DNA of 64,000 nt from S5-327 sp965200975. Lineage in GTDB: Bacteria; Chloroflexota; Dehalococcoidia; Lucifugimonadales; Australimonadaceae. The position numbers and the translations under genes were made by a program. Position 1 is the stretch's first letter. Each line of letters starts with the position of its first letter. The DNA is taken from NCBI GenBank assembly GCA_965200975.1, contig OZ241740.1, positions 434,001 through 498,000 on the forward strand. Reading direction: 5' to 3'. The notes under the pieces are model-generated. The model was not told where the DNA came from, made no database searches, and saw nothing but the letters and a program-made list of their open reading frames with translations. Of this stretch, positions 9,532 to 17,946 are shown piece by piece.

Positions 9532-10446
9532 ATGGCGGCGGCGCAACAGCATTCAGCGTATGGCGGGCAGGCCGTTATCGAAGGCGTGATGATTCGCGGG
9601 CGGCGCGTCTACTCCGTCGCCGCGCGGCATCCGAACGGCGCCATCAAGACCATCACCCGCCCGGTCCCGTCGTGGAGCGTCAACCGATTCCGGCGCATCC
9701 CGTTCGTTCGCGGCATGCTCGTGCTCTCCGAGTCGCTCGTCGTCGGAATGCGGGCGCTCACCTACTCGGCGCAGGTCGCCGCCGGCGAGGACGAGGACGA
9801 CGAGCCCATCCCGGCGTGGACGATGGCGCTGACCCTCGCGTTCTCTCTGAGCCTGGGCGTGGGCCTCTTCTTCGTCCTCCCGCTGCTGCTGACCGCAGGC
9901 GTCATCGACCGCTACACGGAGAGCTCGATCATCAGCAACACGGGCGAGGGCGTGCTCCGGCTGGCGATCTTCTTCCTGTATCTGGGCGTCATCGGGCTGA
10001 TGCCGAGCATCCGGCGGGTGTTCGGCTATCACGCCGCCGAGCATATGGCGGTGCATACGCACGAGGCGACGCTGCCTCTCGAGGGGAAGAACCTCCGGCT
10101 CTTCCCGGCGGCGCATCCCCGGTGCGGCACTGCGTTCCTGCTGACCGTTATGATCGTGTCGATCATCGTGTTCGCGCTGCTCGGCACGCCCGACCTGCCG
10201 GTGCGGATAGCGTCGCGCATCCTGCTCATCCCCGTGATAGCGGGAGTGTCGTACGAGGTCATCCGGTTCAATGCAGTCCACAGCGGAAACGCGCTGGTGC
10301 GGGCGGGGACGCTGCCCAGCCTGGCGCTGCAGGCGATGACGACGCGGCCGCCCGACGACGGTCAGATCGAGGTCGCCATTGCGGCGATGACCGCCGCCAT
10401 CGAGGGCGACGCCGAGGCGGAGACGCGTCCTGCGCTTGACGCTTGA
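9532..10446 (+). CDS. DUF1385 membrane protein (YqhQ family)
   Basis: A 304-aa integral membrane protein with the DUF1385 signature: N-terminal YGGQAVIEGVMIRG, then FGYHAAEHMAVH near residue 165 and HPRCGTAFLL near residue 199. About four hydrophobic segments are visible (residues 100-125, 140-160, 200-220, 228-245). The biochemical role of the family is not established. In many Chloroflexota, Actinobacteria and Firmicutes it lies beside rpmE, as here. The start at 9532 coincides with the conserved N-terminal motif. Confidence 0.88.
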   Translation: MAAAQQHSAYGGQAVIEGVMIRGRRVYSVAARHPNGAIKTITRPVPSWSVNRFRRIPFVRGMLVLSESLVVGMRALTYSAQVAAGEDEDDEPIPAWTMALTLAFSLSLGVGLFFVLPLLLTAGVIDRYTESSIISNTGEGVLRLAIFFLYLGVIGLMPSIRRVFGYHAAEHMAVHTHEATLPLEGKNLRLFPAAHPRCGTAFLLTVMIVSIIVFALLGTPDLPVRIASRILLIPVIAGVSYEVIRFNAVHSGNALVRAGTLPSLALQAMTTRPPDDGQIEVAIAAMTAAIEGDAEAETRPALDA

Positions 10447-10501
10447 TCCTCTTTCCCGTTGCGGAGGAGGGTTCGGCAAGGACTCATAAGGAGGCGCGCC
10501 G

Positions 10502-11746
10502 ATGTTGTCTGCCGAGCAGAACGAACGCCTCACGCAGGTAGGCGCCGGGACGCCCATGGGCGAGCTGCTCCGGCGCTACTGGCACCCCGTCAGCACAACC
10601 GGCCTGTTGCGCGAGAACCCGGTGCAGCCCGTGAAGCTGCTCGGCGAGTCGCTCACTCTCTACCGCGACCGTTCCGGCGCGCTCGGCCTCCTGGCGCAGC
10701 GATGCGCGCATCGCCGCGTCGACCTCAAGTGGGGCATCCCGCAGCAAGACGGCCTGCGCTGCTCCTACCACGGCTGGACGTACGACGCCTCCGGCCAGTG
10801 CATTCTGCAGCCCGGCGAGCCCGAGGGGTCGGCGTTCAAAGAGAAGGTGCGCATCGACTCGTATCCGGCGCAGGAGCTGGGAGGGCTGATATGGGCGTAC
10901 CTCGGCCCCGAGCCGGCCCCGCTTGTTCCTCGTTGGCGCCCGCTCGTCGAGCCGAACGCGCTGCGTCACGCCGCCTGGACGGAGATACCATGCAACTGGC
11001 TGCAGTGCATGGAGAACTCGGTTGACCCCATCCACGCCGAGCATCTGCATGGCTACCTGTGGGAGTACGTCGTCGAGCGCCACGGGTTCGAGGTTCCCGG
11101 CACGCTCGAACAGATCGCCCGCGGCAAGCGCCGCCACGCCAAAATTGCGTTCGAGCCGCACGAGTACGGCATCCTGAAACGCCGGCTGTTCGAGGGACAG
11201 ACTGAAGACGACGCGCCGGACTGGACGCACGGCCATCCGCTCGTGTTCCCCAACTCCGTCACGCTTGGCGGGCCGGGTCTGTACCAGATCGAGATCCGCG
11301 TGCCGAGGGACGACGCGTCGACGTGGTCGCTCATCTACCAGACGTACGCGCCGGGCGCCGGCGTCTCCGCGCCTCAGCAGGAGTTCCTGCCCACGTTCGA
11401 GGCGCGCATTACGGACGTGCCGGACTATATCGCCGGGCAGGACATGGCGGTCTGGGCCGACCAGGGCGTGGTGATGGACCGCACGCTGGAGCGGCTCGGC
11501 GACACCGACCGCGGGCTGATTATGTACCGCAAGATGCTGGAGGAGCAGATGCAGGTCGTTCAAGACGGGGGCGACCCGCTGAATACGTTCCGCGACCCTG
11601 CGTCGAACGCCGTGCTGGGCCGCGAGCATGGGCCCGTGGAGTTGTACCACCCCGGCGCCGTGCGCCTCCGCACGTCAGGCCCGTACAGCCCGATTATGGA
11701 CGACCTCGATCGCATAATGGTTGAAGCTGCGGCTGCATCCCGATAG
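10502..11746 (+). CDS. Rieske aromatic ring-hydroxylating oxygenase, large subunit
   Basis: A 414-aa Rieske non-heme iron oxygenase alpha subunit of the phthalate 4,5-dioxygenase-like type. The N-terminal Rieske domain has C68-x-H70 (RCAHRRVDLKWG) and C87-x2-H90 (CSYHGW). The catalytic domain has the mononuclear iron motif D-x2-H-x4-H in NSVDPIHAEHLHG near residue 175. RBS AAGGAGG lies just upstream of the ATG. No beta subunit or reductase is adjacent, so the electron donor is elsewhere (possibly the Rieske ferredoxin at 2652). The substrate is unknown. It is paralogous to the oxygenase at 47195-48487. Confidence 0.93.
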   Translation: MLSAEQNERLTQVGAGTPMGELLRRYWHPVSTTGLLRENPVQPVKLLGESLTLYRDRSGALGLLAQRCAHRRVDLKWGIPQQDGLRCSYHGWTYDASGQCILQPGEPEGSAFKEKVRIDSYPAQELGGLIWAYLGPEPAPLVPRWRPLVEPNALRHAAWTEIPCNWLQCMENSVDPIHAEHLHGYLWEYVVERHGFEVPGTLEQIARGKRRHAKIAFEPHEYGILKRRLFEGQTEDDAPDWTHGHPLVFPNSVTLGGPGLYQIEIRVPRDDASTWSLIYQTYAPGAGVSAPQQEFLPTFEARITDVPDYIAGQDMAVWADQGVVMDRTLERLGDTDRGLIMYRKMLEEQMQVVQDGGDPLNTFRDPASNAVLGREHGPVELYHPGAVRLRTSGPYSPIMDDLDRIMVEAAAASR

Positions 11747-11810
11747 CGCGGCCCCGATAGAGCGGTATGGAGAATCCCCGGCCTGTGGCGCCTGCGCGCT
11801 GCGCTCTCGG

Positions 11811-13535
11811 CTAGAGGGCTGATTCCTTCGCGCAGACGGCGGCGGCAAGCATGTCGCGCGCAGCCTGGTCGATGCTCGGCGAGTCGAGGTTCCCAAGCAT
11901 TCCGGCAAGTTCGGCGATGCGCTGGTCGTCCTCCACCTCTACGGCGGCGGCGTAAACGCGGTCTCCGCGGACGGTCTTGCCGACGCTGAAGTGGCGGTCT
12001 GCGTAGGCGGCTATCTGCGGAAGATGGGTGACGCAGAGCGCTTGCCCCCTTCGTCCGACCGCCCACAGTTTCGAGGCGACGACTGCCCCGGTACGCCCTC
12101 CGACCCCGGCGTCGATCTCGTCGAACACCAGGGTAGGGACGCCGGAGGCTGCGTGCAGGGCGGCGTTGAGCGCCAGCATCATGCGCGAAGTCTCGCCGCC
12201 GGAAGCGACCTTGGCGAGGGGAAGCAGCGCCTCGCCGGGGTTGGCGCGGAGCAGGAACACAACCTGGTCGACGCCCTCGGGGGAGTAGGCGTACCGGGTG
12301 CCGTCGGGCGCAGGGAGGCCGCCGGGGTCGGCTTGGCGCGCCACCTCGACGTCGAACGCCGCCCCTGCCAGACCAACCTCGGCGAGCTCGGCGCCGACGG
12401 CGGCCGCCAGAATTTGGGCGGCGGCGCTGCGAGCCTCCGAGAGGCGCCACGCCAGGTCGCCGGCGCTCTGCAGGGCGGCGTCGAGGTCGCGCTCGGCGCG
12501 CGCGTGCGCCTCGCCGGCGTCGTCGATTGCCTCGAGCTGGCGGCGAGCGTCGGCGGCGAACTCGAGCGCGGCGGACTCGGCGCCGCCGTACTTGCGCTTG
12601 AGGCGGCGAATCAGGGCGAGGCGCTCCTCGATGTCGGCGAGCCGTTCAGGGTTCGCATCGAGCGTGTCCGCGATGGCGCGCATTTCGCGCGCGGCGTCGT
12701 CTACTTGCGCTGCGGCGGCCTCGAGCGCGTCGATCAGGGGACGAAGGGCGCCGGTTGGATCGGGCGAACGGGCGAGGGCCTGCACAGCGGCGCCGATGAG
12801 ATCGCCCGCATTCGGGGAGGCGTCTCGAAGGGATGCGTAGGCGGCGGCGCAGGCGTCCCGAATGGCCTCGGCGCCGGCGAGCAGAGCCTGCTCGCGGACG
12901 AGCGCTTCCTCTTCGCCCTCGCGCAGGCCCGCGGAGTCGATCTCGTTGACCTGAAACGCGAGGAAGTCCCGCCTCTGTTCGGCGTCGAGAGCGGCGTCGG
13001 CGACGCTGCGCAGGGCGCTGCGGGCGCGCTCGACGGCTGCGACGGCAGCCGCCACGCCCCGCCGCTGCTCGCCAAGTTCGGCGTAATCGTCGAGGAAGCG
13101 CCGCTGATGGGCGGGCGACAGAAGGGACGCTTGATCGCCCTGACCGTGAATATCGACAAGCGCGCCGCCGACCGCCCGGACGAGGTTAGCCGGCGCGGCG
13201 CGGCCATTCAGACGCGAGACGGTGCGGCCCTCGCGGTGAATCTCGCGGGCGAGGATAACGGCGCCATCGTCGTCAAGGTCGACGCCGAGATCTCGCAGCG
13301 CCTGCTGCGCGTCGGGTTCGCGCGAAACGTCGAAGACGGCCTCAACGCCGGCGGAGGGAGCATCCGCGCGCATAAGGGAGCGATCGGCGGACGCGCCGAG
13401 CACGAACTGAAGGGCGTCGACGAGGAGAGATTTCCCCGCTCCGGTCTCGCCGGTTATGACGTTGAGGCCCGGAGCGAAGACGAGGCGGGTCTCCTCGATA
13501 ACAGCCAGGTTGCGGACGGTCAACTCAACGAGCAT
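11811..13535 (-). CDS. recN: DNA repair protein RecN
   Basis: An SMC-like ATPase of double-strand-break repair (574 aa). Walker A is TGETGAGKS at residues 29-37. The middle is a long Ala/Glu/Arg-rich coiled coil, and the C-terminal ATPase half has the ABC signature ASGGETSRMMLALN and Walker B LVFDEIDAGVGG. A TATAAT hexamer on the minus strand ends 8 nt before the ATG. It is convergent with the Rieske oxygenase gene and reads away from lipA by 79 nt on the same strand. Confidence 0.96.
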   Translation of the reverse strand: MLVELTVRNLAVIEETRLVFAPGLNVITGETGAGKSLLVDALQFVLGASADRSLMRADAPSAGVEAVFDVSREPDAQQALRDLGVDLDDDGAVILAREIHREGRTVSRLNGRAAPANLVRAVGGALVDIHGQGDQASLLSPAHQRRFLDDYAELGEQRRGVAAAVAAVERARSALRSVADAALDAEQRRDFLAFQVNEIDSAGLREGEEEALVREQALLAGAEAIRDACAAAYASLRDASPNAGDLIGAAVQALARSPDPTGALRPLIDALEAAAAQVDDAAREMRAIADTLDANPERLADIEERLALIRRLKRKYGGAESAALEFAADARRQLEAIDDAGEAHARAERDLDAALQSAGDLAWRLSEARSAAAQILAAAVGAELAEVGLAGAAFDVEVARQADPGGLPAPDGTRYAYSPEGVDQVVFLLRANPGEALLPLAKVASGGETSRMMLALNAALHAASGVPTLVFDEIDAGVGGRTGAVVASKLWAVGRRGQALCVTHLPQIAAYADRHFSVGKTVRGDRVYAAAVEVEDDQRIAELAGMLGNLDSPSIDQAARDMLAAAVCAKESAL

Positions 13536-13543
13536 CGGAATGG

Positions 13544-13549
13544 ATTATA
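13544..13549 (-). promoter_or_regulatory. -10 hexamer of recN
   Basis: TATAAT on the minus strand, 8 nt upstream of the recN start codon, implying a leaderless or nearly leaderless mRNA. Confidence 0.5.
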
Positions 13550-13613
13550 GGGGCTGCAGGGCCGAGGTCGTCCCTTGCAGAGGGCGAAGCGGAGAGGGAG
13601 GCTGGTCTGGCGC

Positions 13614-14486
13614 CTACCGGGCGGCGGCGCGCTGCTCGCCTGCGTGGTAGGAGGAGCGGACGAGCGGGCCCGAGGCCACGTGCGCAAACCCCATCTCGTA
13701 GCCCGCCCGCTCGAGGGCGGCGAACTCCCGGGGATGGTAGAAGCGGTCCATCTCGATATGCTGCGGCGACGGGCGCAGGTACTGTCCGATAGTGAGGAGC
13801 TGCACGCCTGCGCTGCGCAGATCCCGCATCGTGTCGAGCGCCTCGTCGGCGGTTTCGCCCAGACCGACCATCATTCCGCTCTTGGTAGGGATGTGCGGGG
13901 CGATTTCGCCGGCCTGCCGGAGCACCCGGAGCGAGAGGTCGTAGCTCCCCTTGGCGCGCACGCTCTTGAACACGCGCGGGACGGTCTCGATGTTGTGGTT
14001 GAACACCGCGGGCCCAGCCTCGAGCACGGAGCGGAGCGCCGCCTCGTTGCCGGCGAAGTCCGGAGTCAGCACCTCCACCTCGCAGTTCGGGGCGAGCCGC
14101 CGCACCTGCCGGATGCACTCTGCGAAGATGAACGCGCCGCCGTCGGCGAGGTCGTCGCGGTCAACGGAGGTGATGACGCAGTAATCGAGGCCCAGCGTTG
14201 CGACGGTGCGGGCGAGCCGCGCGGGCTCTTCGAGGTCGAGCCCTGCAGGTCTGCCGCTCGTGACGGCGCAGTAGCGGCAGGCGCGGGTGCAGACGTCGCC
14301 AAGCACCATAAAGGTTGCGGACTTTCGCTCCCAGCAATCGCCGATGTTGGGGCAGCGCGCCTCCTCGCAAACGGTATGGAGCTCGGCGGACCGGAGCGAC
14401 CGGCGGACGCGGAGATAGTTCTCGCCGCCCGGCCAGGGAACCTTCAGCCACTCGGGGAGCCGTTTCGGAGGTTGCGTGGTCGTCAT
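13614..14486 (-). CDS. lipA: Lipoyl synthase
   Basis: Radical-SAM enzyme inserting two sulfurs into protein-bound octanoyl groups (290 aa from the chosen ATG at 14486). The auxiliary cluster cysteines are C40, C45 and C51 (CEEARCPNIGDC) and the radical-SAM triad is C66-x3-C70-x2-C73 (CTRACRYC). The C-terminal RSSYHAGE segment matches the family. An upstream in-frame start exists, but the family begins about here (LPEWLKVPWP at residue 10). lipB is not adjacent. Confidence 0.95.
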   Translation of the reverse strand: MTTTQPPKRLPEWLKVPWPGGENYLRVRRSLRSAELHTVCEEARCPNIGDCWERKSATFMVLGDVCTRACRYCAVTSGRPAGLDLEEPARLARTVATLGLDYCVITSVDRDDLADGGAFIFAECIRQVRRLAPNCEVEVLTPDFAGNEAALRSVLEAGPAVFNHNIETVPRVFKSVRAKGSYDLSLRVLRQAGEIAPHIPTKSGMMVGLGETADEALDTMRDLRSAGVQLLTIGQYLRPSPQHIEMDRFYHPREFAALERAGYEMGFAHVASGPLVRSSYHAGEQRAAAR

Positions 14487-14548
14487 AGTTGCGTCGATAG
14501 GTCGATAGAAGGCGGAAGGCGCAGGCGCGAGGGAGCGCGTCCTTGCCG

Positions 14549-15001
14549 CTAGCTCTCCGCGGAGTCCCGCCAAAGCGCGACGCCCGTGGAGCCGAGCACG
14601 AGCGGGAGCAGCGTGTCCACTATGGCCCAGATCACCCAGGCCTGATGGTTCGCCGGGGCGTCGCCCCAGGGAAGACCAAGGTCAGCCCCCGAGAGCAGTG
14701 AGACCCAGTTATGGAAGAACAGTATCGCCACCGCGACGGTTCCGTAGAAGGCGGCGTTCGCCGCGATGTACCGGCGGGTGTTGCCCTCGCCGTTCGCGCG
14801 CCGGTCCGCAGCCCTCTTCCGGCGGAAGTTGTAGTCGAGCGCAGGGAGCAGCGCGAGCGCCATGAAGACGTCCAGCACTTCCCATATCGCAACGACGTCC
14901 CATCCGACAGTCCCCAGCCACGGGTTGAGGATGAAGTAGCCTGCCACGACTACCGCTACGCCAATAAGGTACGCCCCGCCCAGCTTCTTCAGCGCCGCCA
15001 T
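14549..15001 (-). CDS. Small integral membrane protein of unknown function
   Basis: A 150-aa protein with four likely membrane segments, about residues 8-27 (GAYLIGVAVVVAGYFIL), 34-54, 78-97 (FYGTVAVAILFFHNWVSLL) and 115-140. A strong GGGGGAT ribosome site before the ATG at 15001 sets the start. I do not recognise the family. The gene ends 62 nt before the lipA start on the same strand and is divergent from priA across about 160 nt. Confidence 0.75.
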   Translation of the reverse strand: MAALKKLGGAYLIGVAVVVAGYFILNPWLGTVGWDVVAIWEVLDVFMALALLPALDYNFRRKRAADRRANGEGNTRRYIAANAAFYGTVAVAILFFHNWVSLLSGADLGLPWGDAPANHQAWVIWAIVDTLLPLVLGSTGVALWRDSAES

Positions 15002-15161
15002 ATCGATCCCCCTTAACCTGCGCTTATCCCCGACGCCTCCATGATAGCAGGGCGCTTTGGGGAATCGCGCGGGACAGCGCGCGCTTGCGCGGCTGCGGCG
15101 CGCGCCCGTACGCTGGAATCCGCCCCTCCCCGAGGGGCGATCCAGCAAGGGAGGAAGCCCT

Positions 15162-17657
15162 GTGGCGGCGGCGAGCGTCGGAGCGGCGGCGATCGAGCCC
15201 GCCGAAAGCGGGAAGCGTTCGGCGCTGTACGTCGAGGTGGCGGTCGATGCGCCGGTGAGAACGCCGCCCGCGTTCACGTACGCCGCGCCGGCGGAGCTCG
15301 ACCTGCGCCCCGGCTGTCTCGTGCGCGTGCCGTTCGGGACGCGCACGGCCTACGGCGTGGTGGTCGCGCTCCGCGACACGCCGGGCGCCGGCTACGCCAA
15401 GACTGTCGAATCGCTGGCGGCGCCGGACCCGCTGCTGACTCCGGAGCGGCTGGCGCTCGCGGAGTGGATTGCCGGCTACTATATGACGCCCCTGTACGAC
15501 GCTATGGCGCTGATGCTTCCGCCGGATCTGCGGATGCGCTCCGCCGGCGTTGCGCTCCGTTTCGCAGGAGAGCCTGAAGAGCCCGGACAGCTTGGCCCGG
15601 GCGCGCAGCGACTGCTCGCGCATCTGCGCGCCGCCAAAGGGCCGAAGCGCGTGAGCGTGCTCGAAAAGAGCCTCGGTCCCTGGGTTCGCAATGCTGCGAG
15701 GGCGCTCGTCGAGTCAGGCGCGGCGGTCGAGGAGCGCCGGCTGCCGGCGCCTCCCGCTGGGAAGGCCCGCGAGCGGCAGGCGTTGCATCCGGCGAGGCCC
15801 GGCCTCGAACTGCGCGCTTACGCTGAGTCCCGCAAGGGAGCGCCGCGGCAGACGGAGCTCGTGCGGGAGCTGTCGAAAGGAAAACTGCTCGATGCGGCGG
15901 CGGCCCGCAAGCAGTTTGGAGCAGGAGCGGTGAAGGCGATCGTTGGCGCAGGGCTGGCGGAGCTCGTGCGCGCCGCGCCGCCTGCCCTGGAGCAAGCCGC
16001 GCCGCCGCTGTTGCCGACGGCGGCGCAGCAGCGCGCCTTGTCCGAGATCAATCGAAGGCTGGATGATCCCGCCGCCCGCCCTCGCGTGTGGCTGTTGCAG
16101 GGCGTCACCGGCAGCGGCAAGACGGAGGTCTATCTGCAGGCGGTGAGTCACTGCCTCGAGCTGGGGCGCAGAGCGATTGTGCTCGTGCCGGAGATAGCGC
16201 TTACACCGCAGGCGGTGCAGCGATTCGAATCGCGCTTTCCGGGCCGTGTGGCGGTTCTGCACAGCGGCGTTGAAAAGGCGCGGCGCGCTGCGGAGTGGCG
16301 CCGGATGTATCGCGGGCAGGCCGATGTCGTCGTTGGCCCGCGCAGCGCCCTGTTCGCGCCGGTGGAGAAGCTTGGCCTGATAGTGCTCGACGAGGAGCAT
16401 GAGGGGTCGTACAAGCAGGAGGAGCCGGCGCCCGCCTACCATGCCCGCGAGGTCGCCGAACGGCTCGCCGCGCTCACCGGCGGCGTGGTCGTGCTGGGAA
16501 GCGCGACGCCGGATGTCGTAACAGGGCGCCGGGCCGAGCGCGGCGAGATAGGCAAGCTCGAAATGCCGGCGCGCCTCCAGCCGTCCGGCGCCGACGGCAG
16601 GCTCGCGCGGGTCGAGGTTGTCGATATGCGCGAGGAGCTGCGCGGCGGCAACACCGGCATCTTCAGCGGGCTGCTGCGCGATGCGCTAGAGAAGACGCTG
16701 AACGCGGGACGGCAGGCGGTGTTCTTCCTGAACCGCCGGGGCGCCGCGACCTTCGTCTCGTGCCGGACTTGCGGCCACGTGATGACGTGTCCGCAGTGCA
16801 CAACATCGCTGACGCATCACCGCTACGCAACAGCGTCCGACGGGAGCGTACAGCGCGGCGAGGCGCTCGTCTGCCACTACTGCGGTCGCCGCCGGCGCGT
16901 TCCGGCGCGCTGCCCCCAGTGCGGAAGCGACCGCATTCGCTATCTGGGTTTGGGCTCGCAACGGGTGGCCGAGGAAGTAGCCTTGCTGGCGCCCGAGGCG
17001 CGCGTGCTGCGGTGGGACGGCGACACTGCAGGGAGCGCAGGGGCCCACGAACGGCTACTGAGGACGTTCGCCGCCGGCAAGGCGGATGTCCTCGTCGGAA
17101 CGCAGATGGTGGCGAAGGGGCTCGACGTTCCGACGGTGGACCTTGTGGGGGTGGTGCTGGCGGATGTTGGGCTGCATATGCCGGACTTTCGCGCGCCGGA
17201 GCGGACGTTTCAGCTTATGACGCAGGTTGCAGGCCGCGCAGGACGGGGAGGAGCGCCCGGGCTTGCCGTTATTCAGACGTACCTTCCCGATCACTACGCG
17301 GTGCGGATGGCGGCTGCGCAAGACTACGAGTCGTTCCTCGCAGCGGAGACCGGGCGCCGGCGCGATCTCGGCAATCCGCCGTTCAACAAGCTCATAAGGC
17401 TGCGTTACGCGCACGCCAACCGGGGCGTCGCCGCGGCTGAAGCGTCGCGGTTCGCCGGTCTGCTGCGTCGCGCGCGGCGGGAATGGGATATGAAAGAGGC
17501 GGAGCTGGTGGGCCCGGCGCCGGCGTACCCTCCGCGGCAGCGGAACGGCTGGCAGTGGCACATTATCGTGCGGGCGCCGGAGCCGCGAGCGCTTCTCGAC
17601 AAGGTTGGCGTCCCTCCCGCCTGGCGAATAGATGTCGATCCCGCCAACGTCGTCTAG
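15162..17657 (+). CDS. priA: Primosomal protein N' (PriA helicase)
   Basis: 3'-5' DEAH-type helicase for replication restart (831 aa from GTG at 15162, chosen because AGGGAGG precedes it by 8 nt). After the N-terminal DNA-binding domain come Walker A (GVTGSGKTEVYLQA), the DEEH box (IVLDEEHEGSYKQEE), and the zinc-binding region with paired cysteines (CRTCGHVMTCPQC and CHYCGRRRRVPARCPQC). C-terminal motifs (GTQMVAKGLDVPTVDLVGV; QVAGRAGRG) are intact. Confidence 0.96.
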   Translation: MAAASVGAAAIEPAESGKRSALYVEVAVDAPVRTPPAFTYAAPAELDLRPGCLVRVPFGTRTAYGVVVALRDTPGAGYAKTVESLAAPDPLLTPERLALAEWIAGYYMTPLYDAMALMLPPDLRMRSAGVALRFAGEPEEPGQLGPGAQRLLAHLRAAKGPKRVSVLEKSLGPWVRNAARALVESGAAVEERRLPAPPAGKARERQALHPARPGLELRAYAESRKGAPRQTELVRELSKGKLLDAAAARKQFGAGAVKAIVGAGLAELVRAAPPALEQAAPPLLPTAAQQRALSEINRRLDDPAARPRVWLLQGVTGSGKTEVYLQAVSHCLELGRRAIVLVPEIALTPQAVQRFESRFPGRVAVLHSGVEKARRAAEWRRMYRGQADVVVGPRSALFAPVEKLGLIVLDEEHEGSYKQEEPAPAYHAREVAERLAALTGGVVVLGSATPDVVTGRRAERGEIGKLEMPARLQPSGADGRLARVEVVDMREELRGGNTGIFSGLLRDALEKTLNAGRQAVFFLNRRGAATFVSCRTCGHVMTCPQCTTSLTHHRYATASDGSVQRGEALVCHYCGRRRRVPARCPQCGSDRIRYLGLGSQRVAEEVALLAPEARVLRWDGDTAGSAGAHERLLRTFAAGKADVLVGTQMVAKGLDVPTVDLVGVVLADVGLHMPDFRAPERTFQLMTQVAGRAGRGGAPGLAVIQTYLPDHYAVRMAAAQDYESFLAAETGRRRDLGNPPFNKLIRLRYAHANRGVAAAEASRFAGLLRRARREWDMKEAELVGPAPAYPPRQRNGWQWHIIVRAPEPRALLDKVGVPPAWRIDVDPANVV

Positions 17658-17683
17658 AGACACCCCGCGCAATCGCCGCTGCC

Positions 17684-17795
17684 AAGCTCCCCAGGGGGTG
17701 TTTGCGGGAGGCTGCCCGGGGGCTTTGCAGGAGGCTGCCAGGGGGTTCTGGGGGGAGGCTCCCGAGGGGGTGCTTGAGGGAGGCTGCCAGGGGGT
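17684..17795 (+). repeat. GC-rich minisatellite, about 24-bp period
   Basis: Four imperfect copies of a unit containing GGAGGCTGCC begin at 17707, 17730, 17754 and 17779 (spacings 23, 24, 25), each followed by a run of five or so G. The run leads directly into the dispersed hairpin at 17796. No coding potential is supported; the 17658-17946 gap otherwise holds only the lipoprotein leader. Confidence 0.75.
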
Positions 17796-17826
17796 CTGGG
17801 GGAGCGGACGCTCTCCCAGCAGCGCG
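17788..17826. repeat. Dispersed hairpin repeat, copy 2
   Basis: CTGGGGGAGCG (17796-17806), GA, CGCTCTCCCAG (17809-17819), followed by CAGCGCGCCAGCGC, in the same orientation as copy 1. It lies between priA and the repeat lipoprotein. Confidence 0.8.
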
Positions 17827-17946
17827 CCAGCGCTCACGCCCCCAATCATTGCACGCTCCTGTCCGGGGGCTGCTAAGCTCCCAGCAGCGACGCCACACTG
17901 ATGGACGGCGCCCAATCCCCAGTACGGATACGGTTAGGAGCGGACT

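Noticed and set aside
17658..17946. Open frames across the GC-rich minisatellite and hairpin copies
   Set aside because: They exist on both strands only because the repeats lack stops; no start signal, no family resemblance and recurring repeat-encoded peptides such as ERPLPQTPW.
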